Of a stretch of 64,000 nt of DNA, positions 46,075 through 53,854 are shown one piece after another. Made by a program: the position numbers and the translations under genes. The first letter of the stretch is position 1, and every line of letters starts with the position of its first letter. A model generated the notes under the pieces. It saw nothing but the letters and a program-made list of their open reading frames with translations. It made no database searches and was not told the DNA's origin. Source of the DNA: Nitriliruptoraceae bacterium (GTDB lineage Bacteria > Actinomycetota > Nitriliruptoria > Nitriliruptorales > Nitriliruptoraceae); the NCBI GenBank assembly GCA_018401275.1, contig JAGYKW010000001.1:62001-126000 (forward strand). The letters run 5' to 3'.

Positions 46075-46985
46075 GCGAGGGCGGACCGGAGGGCGTCCTC
46101 ATCGTCGACAAGCCGGCCGGGATGACCTCGCATGATGTGGTCGACCGGGTGCGTCGGATCGCGGGCACGCGCCGCGTCGGTCACACCGGGACGCTCGACC
46201 CGTCGGCGACCGGGGTACTGGTGCTGTGCCTCGGCCGGGCGACCCGGCTCGTCACCGCGCTGCAGGCAGGGACCAAGACGTACGCGGCGGTGGCGCAGCT
46301 CGGTGTGACGACGACCAGCGAGGACCTCGACGGCGAGGTCCTGACCCGGACCTCCGCGGCGCACCTGGACGAGGACACCGTGTGCGGTGCGCTCGGGGCG
46401 TTCCAGGGCGAGATCGATCAGGTCCCGCCGATGGTCTCCGCGATCCGCGTCGACGGCGAACGGCTCCACGAGCGTGCCCGCCGCGGCGAGGTCGTCGACC
46501 GTCCGGCGCGCCGCGTCGTGATCGAGAGCATCCTGCTCGACCGCTTCACCCCGGGGGAGACGGCCGAGGTCGGCTTCCTCATCGCCTGCTCGGCCGGGAC
46601 GTACGTGCGCAGCATCGCGCGCGACCTGGGGGAACGGCTGGGCGTCGGTGGAGCGCTCGCCTCACTGCGCCGCGTCGCCAACGGGCCGTTCGTCGCGACC
46701 GAGGCGGTCACGCTCGCACAGCTCGAGGAGGACCCGTCGGCGCTCGCACGTCACCTGCTCGCCCCGCTCGACGCGCTCGCCCGCGCCGTCGACCTGCACG
46801 ACGTGCCCGATCCGGCCACGCAGCGTTCGCTCGTGACCGGCGTGCGGCCGGCACGGCTGGGCATCGCACTCGATGCGCAGCGGACCACGGCGCTGACCGG
46901 CGACGGGCGCCTGCTCGTCGTCGTCGGTCCCGGCCAGGACGGGCCGCAGCATCTCGTGTGGTCGCAGCCCGAGGACCTCGCGTGA
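46071..46985 (+). CDS. truB: tRNA pseudouridine(55) synthase
   Basis: Makes the universal pseudouridine 55 in the T loop of tRNAs. The 304-residue protein has GVLIVDKPAGMTSHDVV at the start, the catalytic Asp43 in GHTGTLDPSATGVL, and the downstream CSAGTYVRSIARDLGE. ATG 46071 overlaps the rbfA stop, and its own stop overlaps ribF (GTGA), keeping the operon tightly coupled. Confidence 0.97.
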   Translation: MSEGGPEGVLIVDKPAGMTSHDVVDRVRRIAGTRRVGHTGTLDPSATGVLVLCLGRATRLVTALQAGTKTYAAVAQLGVTTTSEDLDGEVLTRTSAAHLDEDTVCGALGAFQGEIDQVPPMVSAIRVDGERLHERARRGEVVDRPARRVVIESILLDRFTPGETAEVGFLIACSAGTYVRSIARDLGERLGVGGALASLRRVANGPFVATEAVTLAQLEEDPSALARHLLAPLDALARAVDLHDVPDPATQRSLVTGVRPARLGIALDAQRTTALTGDGRLLVVVGPGQDGPQHLVWSQPEDLA

Positions 46986-47875
46986 CGTCCGTCGTCACCA
47001 TCGGCAACTTCGACGGTGTGCACCGCGGGCATCTCACGCTCATCGCACGCACCACCGCCGAGGCCACGCAGCGTGGTGCGCGCGCGGTCGCGCTCACCTT
47101 CGACCCGCACCCGGCTGCCGTGCTGCGTCCGGACGCGGTGCCCGCCGCCCTGCAGTCGCTCGAGGAGCGCACGGCGCTGCTGCGCGAGAGCGGCTGCGAC
47201 GAGGTCGTCGTCGTGCCCTTCGATGCCGCCTTCGCCGCGCAGGGCCCGGAGGAGTTCGTCGATCGGCTGCTCGTCGACCGGTTGGCGGCCGAGCTCGTGG
47301 TCGTCGGGACCAACTTCCGGTTCGGTCGGGCCGCCGCCGGCGACGTCGCGCTGCTGATCGCGCTCGGCGAGCAGCGGGGCTTCGGCGTCGAGGCCATCGG
47401 ACTCGTGGACCTCGGGGATGGTCCGGTGTCGTCGAGCGCGTTGCGGTCGCAGCTCGCCGCTGGCGACGTGGAGGTCGTCGCGCGCGGGCTCGGACGTCCG
47501 TTCAGCCTGACCGGCGAGGTCGTCCACGGTGAGGGCCGCGGTCGCACGATCGGGATCCCGACCGCGAACGTCGCCGTCGCAGAGGGCCGCGCGCTCCCCG
47601 CGGACGGCGTCTACGCCTGCTGGGCCGGTGCCGAAGGTGGGGGACGCACGCCGGCGGTGGTCAACATCGGCTGGCGGCCGACCTTCGCAGGCACCTCACG
47701 CAGCGTGGAGGCCCACCTGCTCGTCGACGACGGACCGGACCTGTACGGGCAGCGGCTGACCCTCGAGTTCGTCGCACGGGTCCGCGGCGAGCAGCGCTTC
47801 GAGGGTCCGGAGGCGCTCGTGGCGCGCATCCACGAGGACATCAGGATGGCCCGGGAGCTGCTGCTCGCGCCGTGA
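46982..47875 (+). CDS. ribF: Bifunctional riboflavin kinase/FAD synthetase
   Basis: Converts riboflavin to FMN and FAD. Residues 1-180 form the FAD synthetase domain (TIGNFDGVHRGHLTL, LTFDPHPAAVLRPD, GTNFRFGRAAAGD, SSSALRSQLAAGDV). The rest is the riboflavin kinase domain (GEGRGRTIGIPTANV, PAVVNIGWRPTF). Length 297 is standard. GTG 46982 overlaps the truB stop by four bases. Confidence 0.96.
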   Translation: MTSVVTIGNFDGVHRGHLTLIARTTAEATQRGARAVALTFDPHPAAVLRPDAVPAALQSLEERTALLRESGCDEVVVVPFDAAFAAQGPEEFVDRLLVDRLAAELVVVGTNFRFGRAAAGDVALLIALGEQRGFGVEAIGLVDLGDGPVSSSALRSQLAAGDVEVVARGLGRPFSLTGEVVHGEGRGRTIGIPTANVAVAEGRALPADGVYACWAGAEGGGRTPAVVNIGWRPTFAGTSRSVEAHLLVDDGPDLYGQRLTLEFVARVRGEQRFEGPEALVARIHEDIRMARELLLAP

Positions 47876-47963
47876 TCGAGGCCCAGAACGGCCCTAGGGG
47901 GGTCCACGGACGGTCCAGACGGCCGTTTGCCCTCTGAGGGTCCCTGTGCGACACTGTGGGGGT

Positions 47964-48003
47964 CCGAGCCGACGTGGCTCGGCCTCGCCGTGCCCGTTCG
48001 GGC
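47964..48003 (+). promoter_or_regulatory. Structured rpsO leader hairpins
   Basis: CCGAGCC (47964-47970) pairs with GGCTCGG (47976-47982) around a GACGT loop. A second hairpin GCCC / GGGC with GTTC loop lies at 47992-48003. Further dyads (around AGGTGGACCACCT near 48074) sit closer to the start codon. The 262-bp spacer has no gene. An S15 autoregulatory leader is the likely role by position. Confidence 0.45.
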
Positions 48004-48137
48004 GTCAGGCACCCACCGTCCCAGGGCGGTCCCGTCGCACCGTCGTGGTGCTCGGGAGCAGGTTCCTCACGGTAGGTGGACCACCTGGTCCGCCGCCGGC
48101 CCGACTGCGCAGGGAACTGACACGACAAGGAACGACG

Positions 48138-48410
48138 TTGGCGACCGAACTTCCCGCGGACAAGCAGGCCATCATCGACCGCTTCGCCCGCACGCCCGGT
48201 GACACGGGCTCGCCCGAGGTGCAGATCGCACTGCTCACGCAGCGCATCTCGCACCTGACGGCACACCTGCAGGAGCATCGCCTCGACCACCACACGCGTC
48301 GCGGCCTGCTGCTCATGGTCGGTCAGCGCCGCCGGCTGCTCAACTACCTGCGCAAGCAGGACATCGAGCGGTACCGGTCGCTGATCGAGGAGCTGGGTCT
48401 CCGCCGCTGA
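48138..48410 (+). CDS. rpsO: 30S ribosomal protein S15
   Basis: Primary 16S rRNA-binding protein. The 90-residue protein begins at TTG 48138 ([10 protein letters not shown]) with AAGGA upstream. It contains the diagnostic [19 protein letters not shown] and [19 protein letters not shown] longer frame upstream lacks family similarity. It precedes pnp as in most bacteria. Confidence 0.96.
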   Translation: MATELPADKQAIIDRFARTPGDTGSPEVQIALLTQRISHLTAHLQEHRLDHHTRRGLLLMVGQRRRLLNYLRKQDIERYRSLIEELGLRR

Positions 48411-48417
48411 ACCATCC

Positions 48418-48440
48418 GGGCCGGGACGACGTCCCGGCCC
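48418..48440 (+). terminator. Perfect 10-bp hairpin after rpsO
   Basis: GGGCCGGGAC (48418-48427) pairs with GTCCCGGCCC (48431-48440) around GAC, 8 bp after the rpsO stop. No U-tract follows, common for GC-rich actinobacterial terminators. Confidence 0.6.
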
Positions 48441-48614
48441 CGCCGTTGCTGGCCCCGATCGTCATCAGGGCCGGAGCGGCGATCGACAACCGCACACATC
48501 CGCAGGAGCACCGCCCCGATCGCCTCGGTGGTCAGTGGCGACGCCTCGGGCCGCAGCCTTGAGCCGGTCCGAGACGTCCCCACTGATGCACCGGTGCCAG
48601 GGGTGGGCTCCTAT

Positions 48615-48631
48615 CCCGCGCACCGCGCGGG
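48615..48631 (+). promoter_or_regulatory. Hairpin just upstream of the pnp ribosome-binding site
   Basis: CCCGCGC (48615-48621) and GCGCGGG (48625-48631) form a perfect stem around ACC, 7 bp before AAGGAGG of pnp. A leader hairpin processed by RNase III controls pnp in E. coli; a similar role here is inference. Confidence 0.4.
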
Positions 48632-48652
48632 CGAGAACAAGGAGGCCCCCAC

Positions 48653-51085
48653 GTGGGAGCACTCGGTAAGCACGAGATGACCGTCGACATCGACGGCAAG
48701 CAGTTCACCTTCGAGGCCGGCAAGATCGCGGCCCAGGCCGGCGGGGCAGTCATCATCTCCCTCGGTGACACCAAGGTCCTCTCCACGACCACCGCGTCGC
48801 GCAGCCCGAAGGAGTCACTCGGCTTCTTCCCGCTCACGATCGAGGTCGAGGAGCGCATGTACGCGAACGGCCGCATCCCCGGCTCGTTCTTCAAGCGTGA
48901 GGGCCGCCCGTCCGAGAACGCCATCCTCACCTGCCGCCTCACCGACCGTCCGCTCCGGCCGACGTTCGCCGAGGGTCTGCGCAACGAGGTCCAGGTCGTC
49001 AACACCGTCCTGCAGACCGCGCAGTTCGACCCCTACGACGTCGTCGCCATGAACGGCGCGTCGCTCTCGACCATGATGGCCGGCATCCCGTTCGACGGGC
49101 CGGTCGCTGCGATCCGCTACGCCATGCTGCGTGACGGTTCCTGGGTCGCGTTCCCGTCCTTCGAGGAGCTCGCCGAGGAGGCCGTGTTCAACATGGTCAT
49201 CGCCGGCCGCGTCGAGGACTCCGGCGAGGTCGCCATCCTCATGATCGAGGCCGAGGCGACCCCGGACGCCATGCTGCACATCGAGATGGGTGCGACCGCT
49301 CCGACCGAGCAGGTCGTCGGCGACGCGATCGAGAAGGCCAAGCCGCTCATCCGCGAGCTGTGCGAGGCGCAGCAGCGCTTCGTCGACCTCGCTGGCGTGC
49401 GTGACGCCGGTGAGTTCAAGCTGTTCGTCGACTACGCACCGGCGGTCTTCGACGCGGTCTCCGCGGCCGGAGCCAAGGACGTCGAGGCCGTCTACCGCGA
49501 CGCCTCGCTCGGCAAGGAGCTGCGCGACGAGAAGCTGTCCGAGGTCCGCAGCGCGGTCGTCGACCGTGTGCTCGCCGACGGCGTCGACGGTGTCGACGAG
49601 GGTGTGCTCTCCGGCCAGGCCCGTGAGGCGTTCCGTTCGCTCGAGAAGAAGGTCGTGCGTCGCCTGATCGTGACCGAGGACTTCCGTGTCGACGGTCGTG
49701 GCCCCAAGGACCTGCGTCCGGTCGCCGCCGAGGTGGGACTCCTCCCGCTGACGCACGGCTCTGCGCTGTTCACGCGTGGCGACACGCAGGTGCTGTCCGT
49801 CCTCGCGCTCGGCACGACGCGCGAGGGCCAGCGGCTCGACACCCTCGACCCTGAGGACGAGAAGCTGTTCATGCACCACTACAACATGCCGCCGTACTCG
49901 ACCGGTGAGACCGGCCGCGTCGGCTCGCCGAAGCGTCGCGAGATCGGTCACGGTCTGCTCGCCGAGCGTGCGATCGTCCCTGTGCTCCCGAGCACCGAGG
50001 ACTGGCCGTACGCGATGCGCGTGGTGTCCGACATCATGAGCTCGAACGGCTCGACGTCGATGGGCTCGGTCTGCGCCACTTCCCTCGCGCTCATGGACGG
50101 CGGCGTGCCGACGCACGCGCCGGTCGCGGGCATCGCGATGGGCCTGGTGTTCGAGGAGGGCAAGTACACGACCCTCACCGACATCCAGGGCGTCGAGGAC
50201 TTCTACGGCGACATGGACTTCAAGGTCGCGGGTCCCGAGGGCTTCATCACGGCCCTGCAGCTCGACACGAAGCTCTCCGGTATCCCGACGCAGGTCCTGG
50301 CCGACGCGCTGCTCCAGGCGCGTGACGCACGGCTCGAGATCCTCCGGGTCATGAACGAGGCGCTCGCTGAGCCGCGTGCCGAGGTCGCCGGGAACGCTCC
50401 GCGTGTCGAGGTCATCTACATCCCGCAGGACAAGATCGGTGAGGTCATCGGTCCGCGCGGCAAGATCATCAAGGAGCTCGTCGAGCAGACGGGCGCCCAG
50501 ATCGATGTCGACGAGGAGGGCGGTCGCGGGGTCGTCAAGATCTACGCGACGAGCGCCGAGCAGGCGTCGTCCGCACGTGACCGCATCAACGCGATCGCGA
50601 ACCCGACGCTGCCCGAGGTCGGCGAGCGCTACCAGGCGACCGTCGTCAAGACGGTCGACTTCGGTGCGTTCGTCAGCCTCACGCCGGGCACCGACGGCCT
50701 GCTCCACATCTCGGAGCTCGGCAAGATGGTCGGCAAGCGGCTGGACCACTCCGAGGACGCCGTGAGCGTCGGCCAGCAGGTGCTGGTCGAGGTCAAGGAG
50801 GTCCTCGAGGGCGGACGTCGCTTCAAGCTCGAGTACGTGGGCGAGAAGGCCGAGCCGGCCGAGGGCTCCGACCGTCCCCGCGGCGGCGACCGCGGTGGCG
50901 ACCGTGGCGGCGACCGTGGCGGACGCGGTGGTGACCGCGGTGGACGTGGCGGTGACCGGGGTGGTGACCGGGGCAGCAATGCTCCTGCCGCCGCTCCCGC
51001 CGCCGCTCCTGCCGACGCTGATGGTGAGTCGGGCAGCGGCGAGGGCCGTACCCGCAGCCGCAGCCGGAGCCGCTCGCGCGACTGA
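48653..51085 (+). CDS. pnp: Polyribonucleotide nucleotidyltransferase with RGG/RS-rich tail
   Basis: Phosphorolytic 3'-5' exoribonuclease of the degradosome and mRNA turnover. Two RNase PH domains (about 10-230 and 330-570) flank an alpha-helical linker. KH domain IGEVIGPRGKIIKELVEQTG is near 590, and the S1 domain (GAFVSLTPGTDGLLHISELG) near 660-725. From about 735 to 810 there is an unusual tail of RGGDRGG repeats, an Ala/Pro stretch, then SRSRSRSRD. GTG 48653 has a strong AAGGAGG. The hairpin at 51103-51134 probably ends the transcript. Confidence 0.96.
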   Translation: MGALGKHEMTVDIDGKQFTFEAGKIAAQAGGAVIISLGDTKVLSTTTASRSPKESLGFFPLTIEVEERMYANGRIPGSFFKREGRPSENAILTCRLTDRPLRPTFAEGLRNEVQVVNTVLQTAQFDPYDVVAMNGASLSTMMAGIPFDGPVAAIRYAMLRDGSWVAFPSFEELAEEAVFNMVIAGRVEDSGEVAILMIEAEATPDAMLHIEMGATAPTEQVVGDAIEKAKPLIRELCEAQQRFVDLAGVRDAGEFKLFVDYAPAVFDAVSAAGAKDVEAVYRDASLGKELRDEKLSEVRSAVVDRVLADGVDGVDEGVLSGQAREAFRSLEKKVVRRLIVTEDFRVDGRGPKDLRPVAAEVGLLPLTHGSALFTRGDTQVLSVLALGTTREGQRLDTLDPEDEKLFMHHYNMPPYSTGETGRVGSPKRREIGHGLLAERAIVPVLPSTEDWPYAMRVVSDIMSSNGSTSMGSVCATSLALMDGGVPTHAPVAGIAMGLVFEEGKYTTLTDIQGVEDFYGDMDFKVAGPEGFITALQLDTKLSGIPTQVLADALLQARDARLEILRVMNEALAEPRAEVAGNAPRVEVIYIPQDKIGEVIGPRGKIIKELVEQTGAQIDVDEEGGRGVVKIYATSAEQASSARDRINAIANPTLPEVGERYQATVVKTVDFGAFVSLTPGTDGLLHISELGKMVGKRLDHSEDAVSVGQQVLVEVKEVLEGGRRFKLEYVGEKAEPAEGSDRPRGGDRGGDRGGDRGGRGGDRGGRGGDRGGDRGSNAPAAAPAAAPADADGESGSGEGRTRSRSRSRSRD

Positions 51086-51102
51086 ACGGACCTGCAGCAT
51101 CT

Positions 51103-51134
51103 CGGAGGGCCGCGACCTGCGTCGCGGCCCTCCG
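51103..51134 (+). terminator. Perfect 14-bp hairpin after pnp
   Basis: CGGAGGGCCGCGAC (51103-51116) pairs perfectly with GTCGCGGCCCTCCG (51121-51134) around CTGC. It lies 17 bp after the pnp stop and is the strongest terminator-like stem in the window, though without a U-tract. Confidence 0.7.
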
Positions 51135-51179
51135 GCGTCGGACAGGTCATCGGTACGGGAGTGTGCTCGGAGCACGACC

Positions 51180-51185
51180 TACGCT
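51180..51185 (+). promoter_or_regulatory. Candidate -10 element (TACGCT) for dapB
   Basis: TACGCT lies 26 bp before the GTG 51212 start and follows the pnp terminator. It is part of the recurrent hexamer set. Confidence 0.35.
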
Positions 51186-51211
51186 CATGACCGATGGCCG
51201 GGAGGGCAGCA

Positions 51212-52027
51212 GTGACGAAGCAGCGCATCGGACTCATCGGGGCCGTGGGCCGGCTCGGGTCCGTCCTCGCCGTGGCGATCGCGGCTGCGGAGGACCTCGA
51301 ACTGGTCGCGGCGGTCTCGCCCGCGCATGCCGGCAGCCGACTGGGTGAGGTGGTGCGGACCCTTCCCGAGGGCTCCCCGGCAGCCGACCTGATCGTCGCG
51401 GGCTCGCTCGAGGCGCTCAGCGCTGCGCGGGTCGACGTCGCCGTCGAGGTCACCGGACCGGCGAGTGTCGGCCCGAACCTGCGGTGGCTGCTCGAGCAGG
51501 GCATCCATGCGGTCGTGGGAGCGACCGGGCTGGCCGCTGACGACCTCGAGGCCGCCCGAGCGCTCGCCGATGCAGGACCGGCGCGGGCACTGATCGTGCC
51601 GAACTTCTCGATCGGCGCGGTGCTCGTCGAGCGCTTCGCGGCCGAGGCCGCACGCCATCTCCCGCACGTGGAGATCATCGAGCTCCATCACGACCGCAAG
51701 CTCGACGCGCCGTCGGGGACCGCGATCGCGACGGCTGCGGCCATCGCCCGCGCGCGTGGTTCGGCTGCGCCTGCACCGGCCGGTGTGGATGGTCCTGCGG
51801 TCGCTCCCGGAGCGCGCGGCTCGCTCCAGCACGGAGTCCCCGTGCACGCCGTCCGCCTCCCGGGCCTGCTCGCACACGAGGAGGTGCTGCTCGGCGGTGA
51901 GGGACAGCTGCTGACCCTGCGGCATGACACCACCGACCGCACGGCGTTCGTCGCCGGCGCGCTGCTCGCCTGCCGGAGCGTGCCCCATCTCGATGGTCTC
52001 GTCGTCGGGCTCGGGGAGCTGCTCTGA
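51212..52027 (+). CDS. dapB: 4-hydroxy-tetrahydrodipicolinate reductase
   Basis: NAD(P)H-dependent reductase of the lysine/diaminopimelate pathway. The 271-residue protein has the N-terminal LIGAVGRLGSVLA, NFSIGAVL, and the active-site ELHHDRKLDAPSGTA. GTG 51212 is preferred because GGAGG precedes it by 6 bp; ATG 51194 would add six residues. dapA lies 5.5 kb downstream with a PPR-like gene, an ABC exporter and a ThyX-like gene between. Confidence 0.94.
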   Translation: MTKQRIGLIGAVGRLGSVLAVAIAAAEDLELVAAVSPAHAGSRLGEVVRTLPEGSPAADLIVAGSLEALSAARVDVAVEVTGPASVGPNLRWLLEQGIHAVVGATGLAADDLEAARALADAGPARALIVPNFSIGAVLVERFAAEAARHLPHVEIIELHHDRKLDAPSGTAIATAAAIARARGSAAPAPAGVDGPAVAPGARGSLQHGVPVHAVRLPGLLAHEEVLLGGEGQLLTLRHDTTDRTAFVAGALLACRSVPHLDGLVVGLGELL

Positions 52028-52052
52028 ACCGGCGGTCATCGAGGTGAACCGC

Positions 52053-52058
52053 TAGCGT
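52053..52058 (+). promoter_or_regulatory. Candidate -10 element (TAGCGT) for the PPR-like gene
   Basis: TAGCGT lies 41 bp before GTG 52100 in a 72-bp spacer. It is part of the recurrent hexamer set. Confidence 0.35.
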
Positions 52059-52099
52059 CCTCTGCTCTGCGCGAGCGGACCGGACGGACGAGGGACCGA

Positions 52100-53854
52100 G
52101 TGTCGATGGAGCAGTCCACCGAGCAGGCCATGGACCGGTCCGCAGCGGAGACGTCGGATCACTACGTCGAGGCGCTGCAGCGCTTCCGTGGCGACGTGCG
52201 GATGATGGAGCAGGTCCTCGCGACGATGATCGAGCGCGGTGCGCCGCGCACCGAGGCTCACCTCGGACTGATGCTCGACGAGTACCTCGCCGGTCGCTCG
52301 CTGCGCAAGGCCCGTGCGATCATCGGTCAGCTCGACGAGCTGGGCGTGAGCATCGACCCGGCCCGCCAGTACGACGTCGCCATCGCGACGGCCACGTCGG
52401 GCAGCGCTGGCGAGGCCGTCGAGATCATCGACCGCCTGATGGCGCAGCAGCGCGATCCGTCACCCGGGCAGGTCCCGGCCGTGCTCGACCTGATGCTCGG
52501 GGCCCGACGCACGCCGCAGGCATGGTCGCTGTTCCGTCGCATGCGCTCACGCAGCCAGCGTCCGAGTCCCGATGCGCACCTCGCGCTGCTCATCGACGCG
52601 ATCCAGCGCCGCGCGGCGAAGGACTCGGTGGCGGTCATCACCAGCATGCAGGAGGCCGGGCATCGCATCCCGGACGCGCGCATCGCGCCGCTCGTCCGCA
52701 TGCTGGTCGGTCTCGGTCAGCTCGAGCGTGCCCTCGAGGTGCTCGCTGTCGCCGAGCGTGCCGCGGCGGCCGGGCAGTGCGCGCTCCCGAGTGATGACGC
52801 CTACGGCGCGGTGCTCCATGCGCTGGCTGCGAAGGGCCGTGTCGACGACGTCGTCGCCGTCGCACAGCGCCTCACCGCGTCCGGGGGGACGCTGTCGAGC
52901 CATCACCGCAACGCCGTGCTCGCGGCCTCGATCGCCTCGGCGGACTTCGAGGCGGCCTGGACGGAGACGGAGCGCATGTGGGCCGACGCCTGCCTGCCGA
53001 CCGGTGCGAACCTCGAAGGACTGCTCGACCTCAGCCTCGCCGCCGGAAACGTCGCGCGCGCCGCCGGGGTCCTCGACCTGCTGCTCGTCATCGGTGTCCC
53101 GGTGACCCCGCAGCGCAGCGGGGCCGTCCTGCGCGCGGAGATGGCCGCGGACGGGCTCGACCGCGCCCTGCCCGTCGCCGCGACCCTGCTCGACCAGGGA
53201 CTGGTCTTCGACCGGGCGACCGCACGCGACCTCGTCGAGCGGCTCGTGCGGTCGCGACGCCTCGACGAGGCCCGCAGCTGGTTGACCCGGTTCCGCTCCG
53301 CCGGGACGCTCACGCAGGGCCGCAGCTACGGCTCGCTGCTCACGGCGCTCGTCGCGGCGAAGCGTGTCGATGACGCCGTCGCACTGCTCGAGGAGATGGT
53401 CGCCGGCCGCATCCGTCCCGAGCAGGCCGATCTCGCGCGGCTCGTGAGCGGCCGCATCAAGGCCGCAGACATCGACGCGGCCGAGCGGATCCTCGCCGCC
53501 GCATCGAGCGTCGGCGTGCATGCCGACGAGGCCACGTTGCGTGAGCTCATGTGGACCCACGCGCGCAGGAGCGACGTGGCCGCGGTCGACCGCATCGGCG
53601 TCCTGCTCGTCGCGTCAGGGGTCACCCCTGACGAGCGACACGAGAAGGCGCGCGCCTGGGCGTCGGGGGAGACAGCGCGCCGGCTCGAGGACTCGGAAGC
53701 GGGCGCGAGCGAGGTCAGCGCGAGCGAGGTCAGCGCGAGCGGAGCCGACATGCCTGCTGACGCTGCGGTCGATGCTTCGCCGGCCGCCGTGCCGCCGGCC
53801 GAGGCTGCGCCGGTCGACGCGCCGCCGGTCGCCGCCTCAGACGAGCGGGGCTGA
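52100..53854 (+). CDS. Pentatricopeptide-repeat-like alpha-solenoid protein
   Basis: A 584-residue protein built almost entirely of helical hairpin repeats. About fourteen can be laid out from residue 19 to 511. Those at 267, 302, 337, 372, 407, 442 and 477 are exactly 35 residues apart, as are 87, 122, 157 and 192. A good example is residues 407-441: YGSLLTALVAAKRVDDAVAL, then LEEMVAGRIRPE, closely following the PPR consensus with Pro-acidic at the end. No signal peptide or membrane helix is present. Residues 530-584 are a low-complexity Ser/Ala/Pro tail with a short duplication (SEVSASEVSAS). PPR proteins are usually organellar RNA binders and rare in bacteria, so RNA binding is plausible but unproven; TPR-like protein binding is the alternative. 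The 3' end overlaps a convergent ABC gene by 18 bp. Confidence 0.75.
   Translation: MSMEQSTEQAMDRSAAETSDHYVEALQRFRGDVRMMEQVLATMIERGAPRTEAHLGLMLDEYLAGRSLRKARAIIGQLDELGVSIDPARQYDVAIATATSGSAGEAVEIIDRLMAQQRDPSPGQVPAVLDLMLGARRTPQAWSLFRRMRSRSQRPSPDAHLALLIDAIQRRAAKDSVAVITSMQEAGHRIPDARIAPLVRMLVGLGQLERALEVLAVAERAAAAGQCALPSDDAYGAVLHALAAKGRVDDVVAVAQRLTASGGTLSSHHRNAVLAASIASADFEAAWTETERMWADACLPTGANLEGLLDLSLAAGNVARAAGVLDLLLVIGVPVTPQRSGAVLRAEMAADGLDRALPVAATLLDQGLVFDRATARDLVERLVRSRRLDEARSWLTRFRSAGTLTQGRSYGSLLTALVAAKRVDDAVALLEEMVAGRIRPEQADLARLVSGRIKAADIDAAERILAAASSVGVHADEATLRELMWTHARRSDVAAVDRIGVLLVASGVTPDERHEKARAWASGETARRLEDSEAGASEVSASEVSASGADMPADAAVDASPAAVPPAEAAPVDAPPVAASDERG

Noticed and set aside
48815-51175. 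A 786-codon minus-strand frame opposite pnp
   Set aside because: Antisense shadow of pnp with low-complexity composition.
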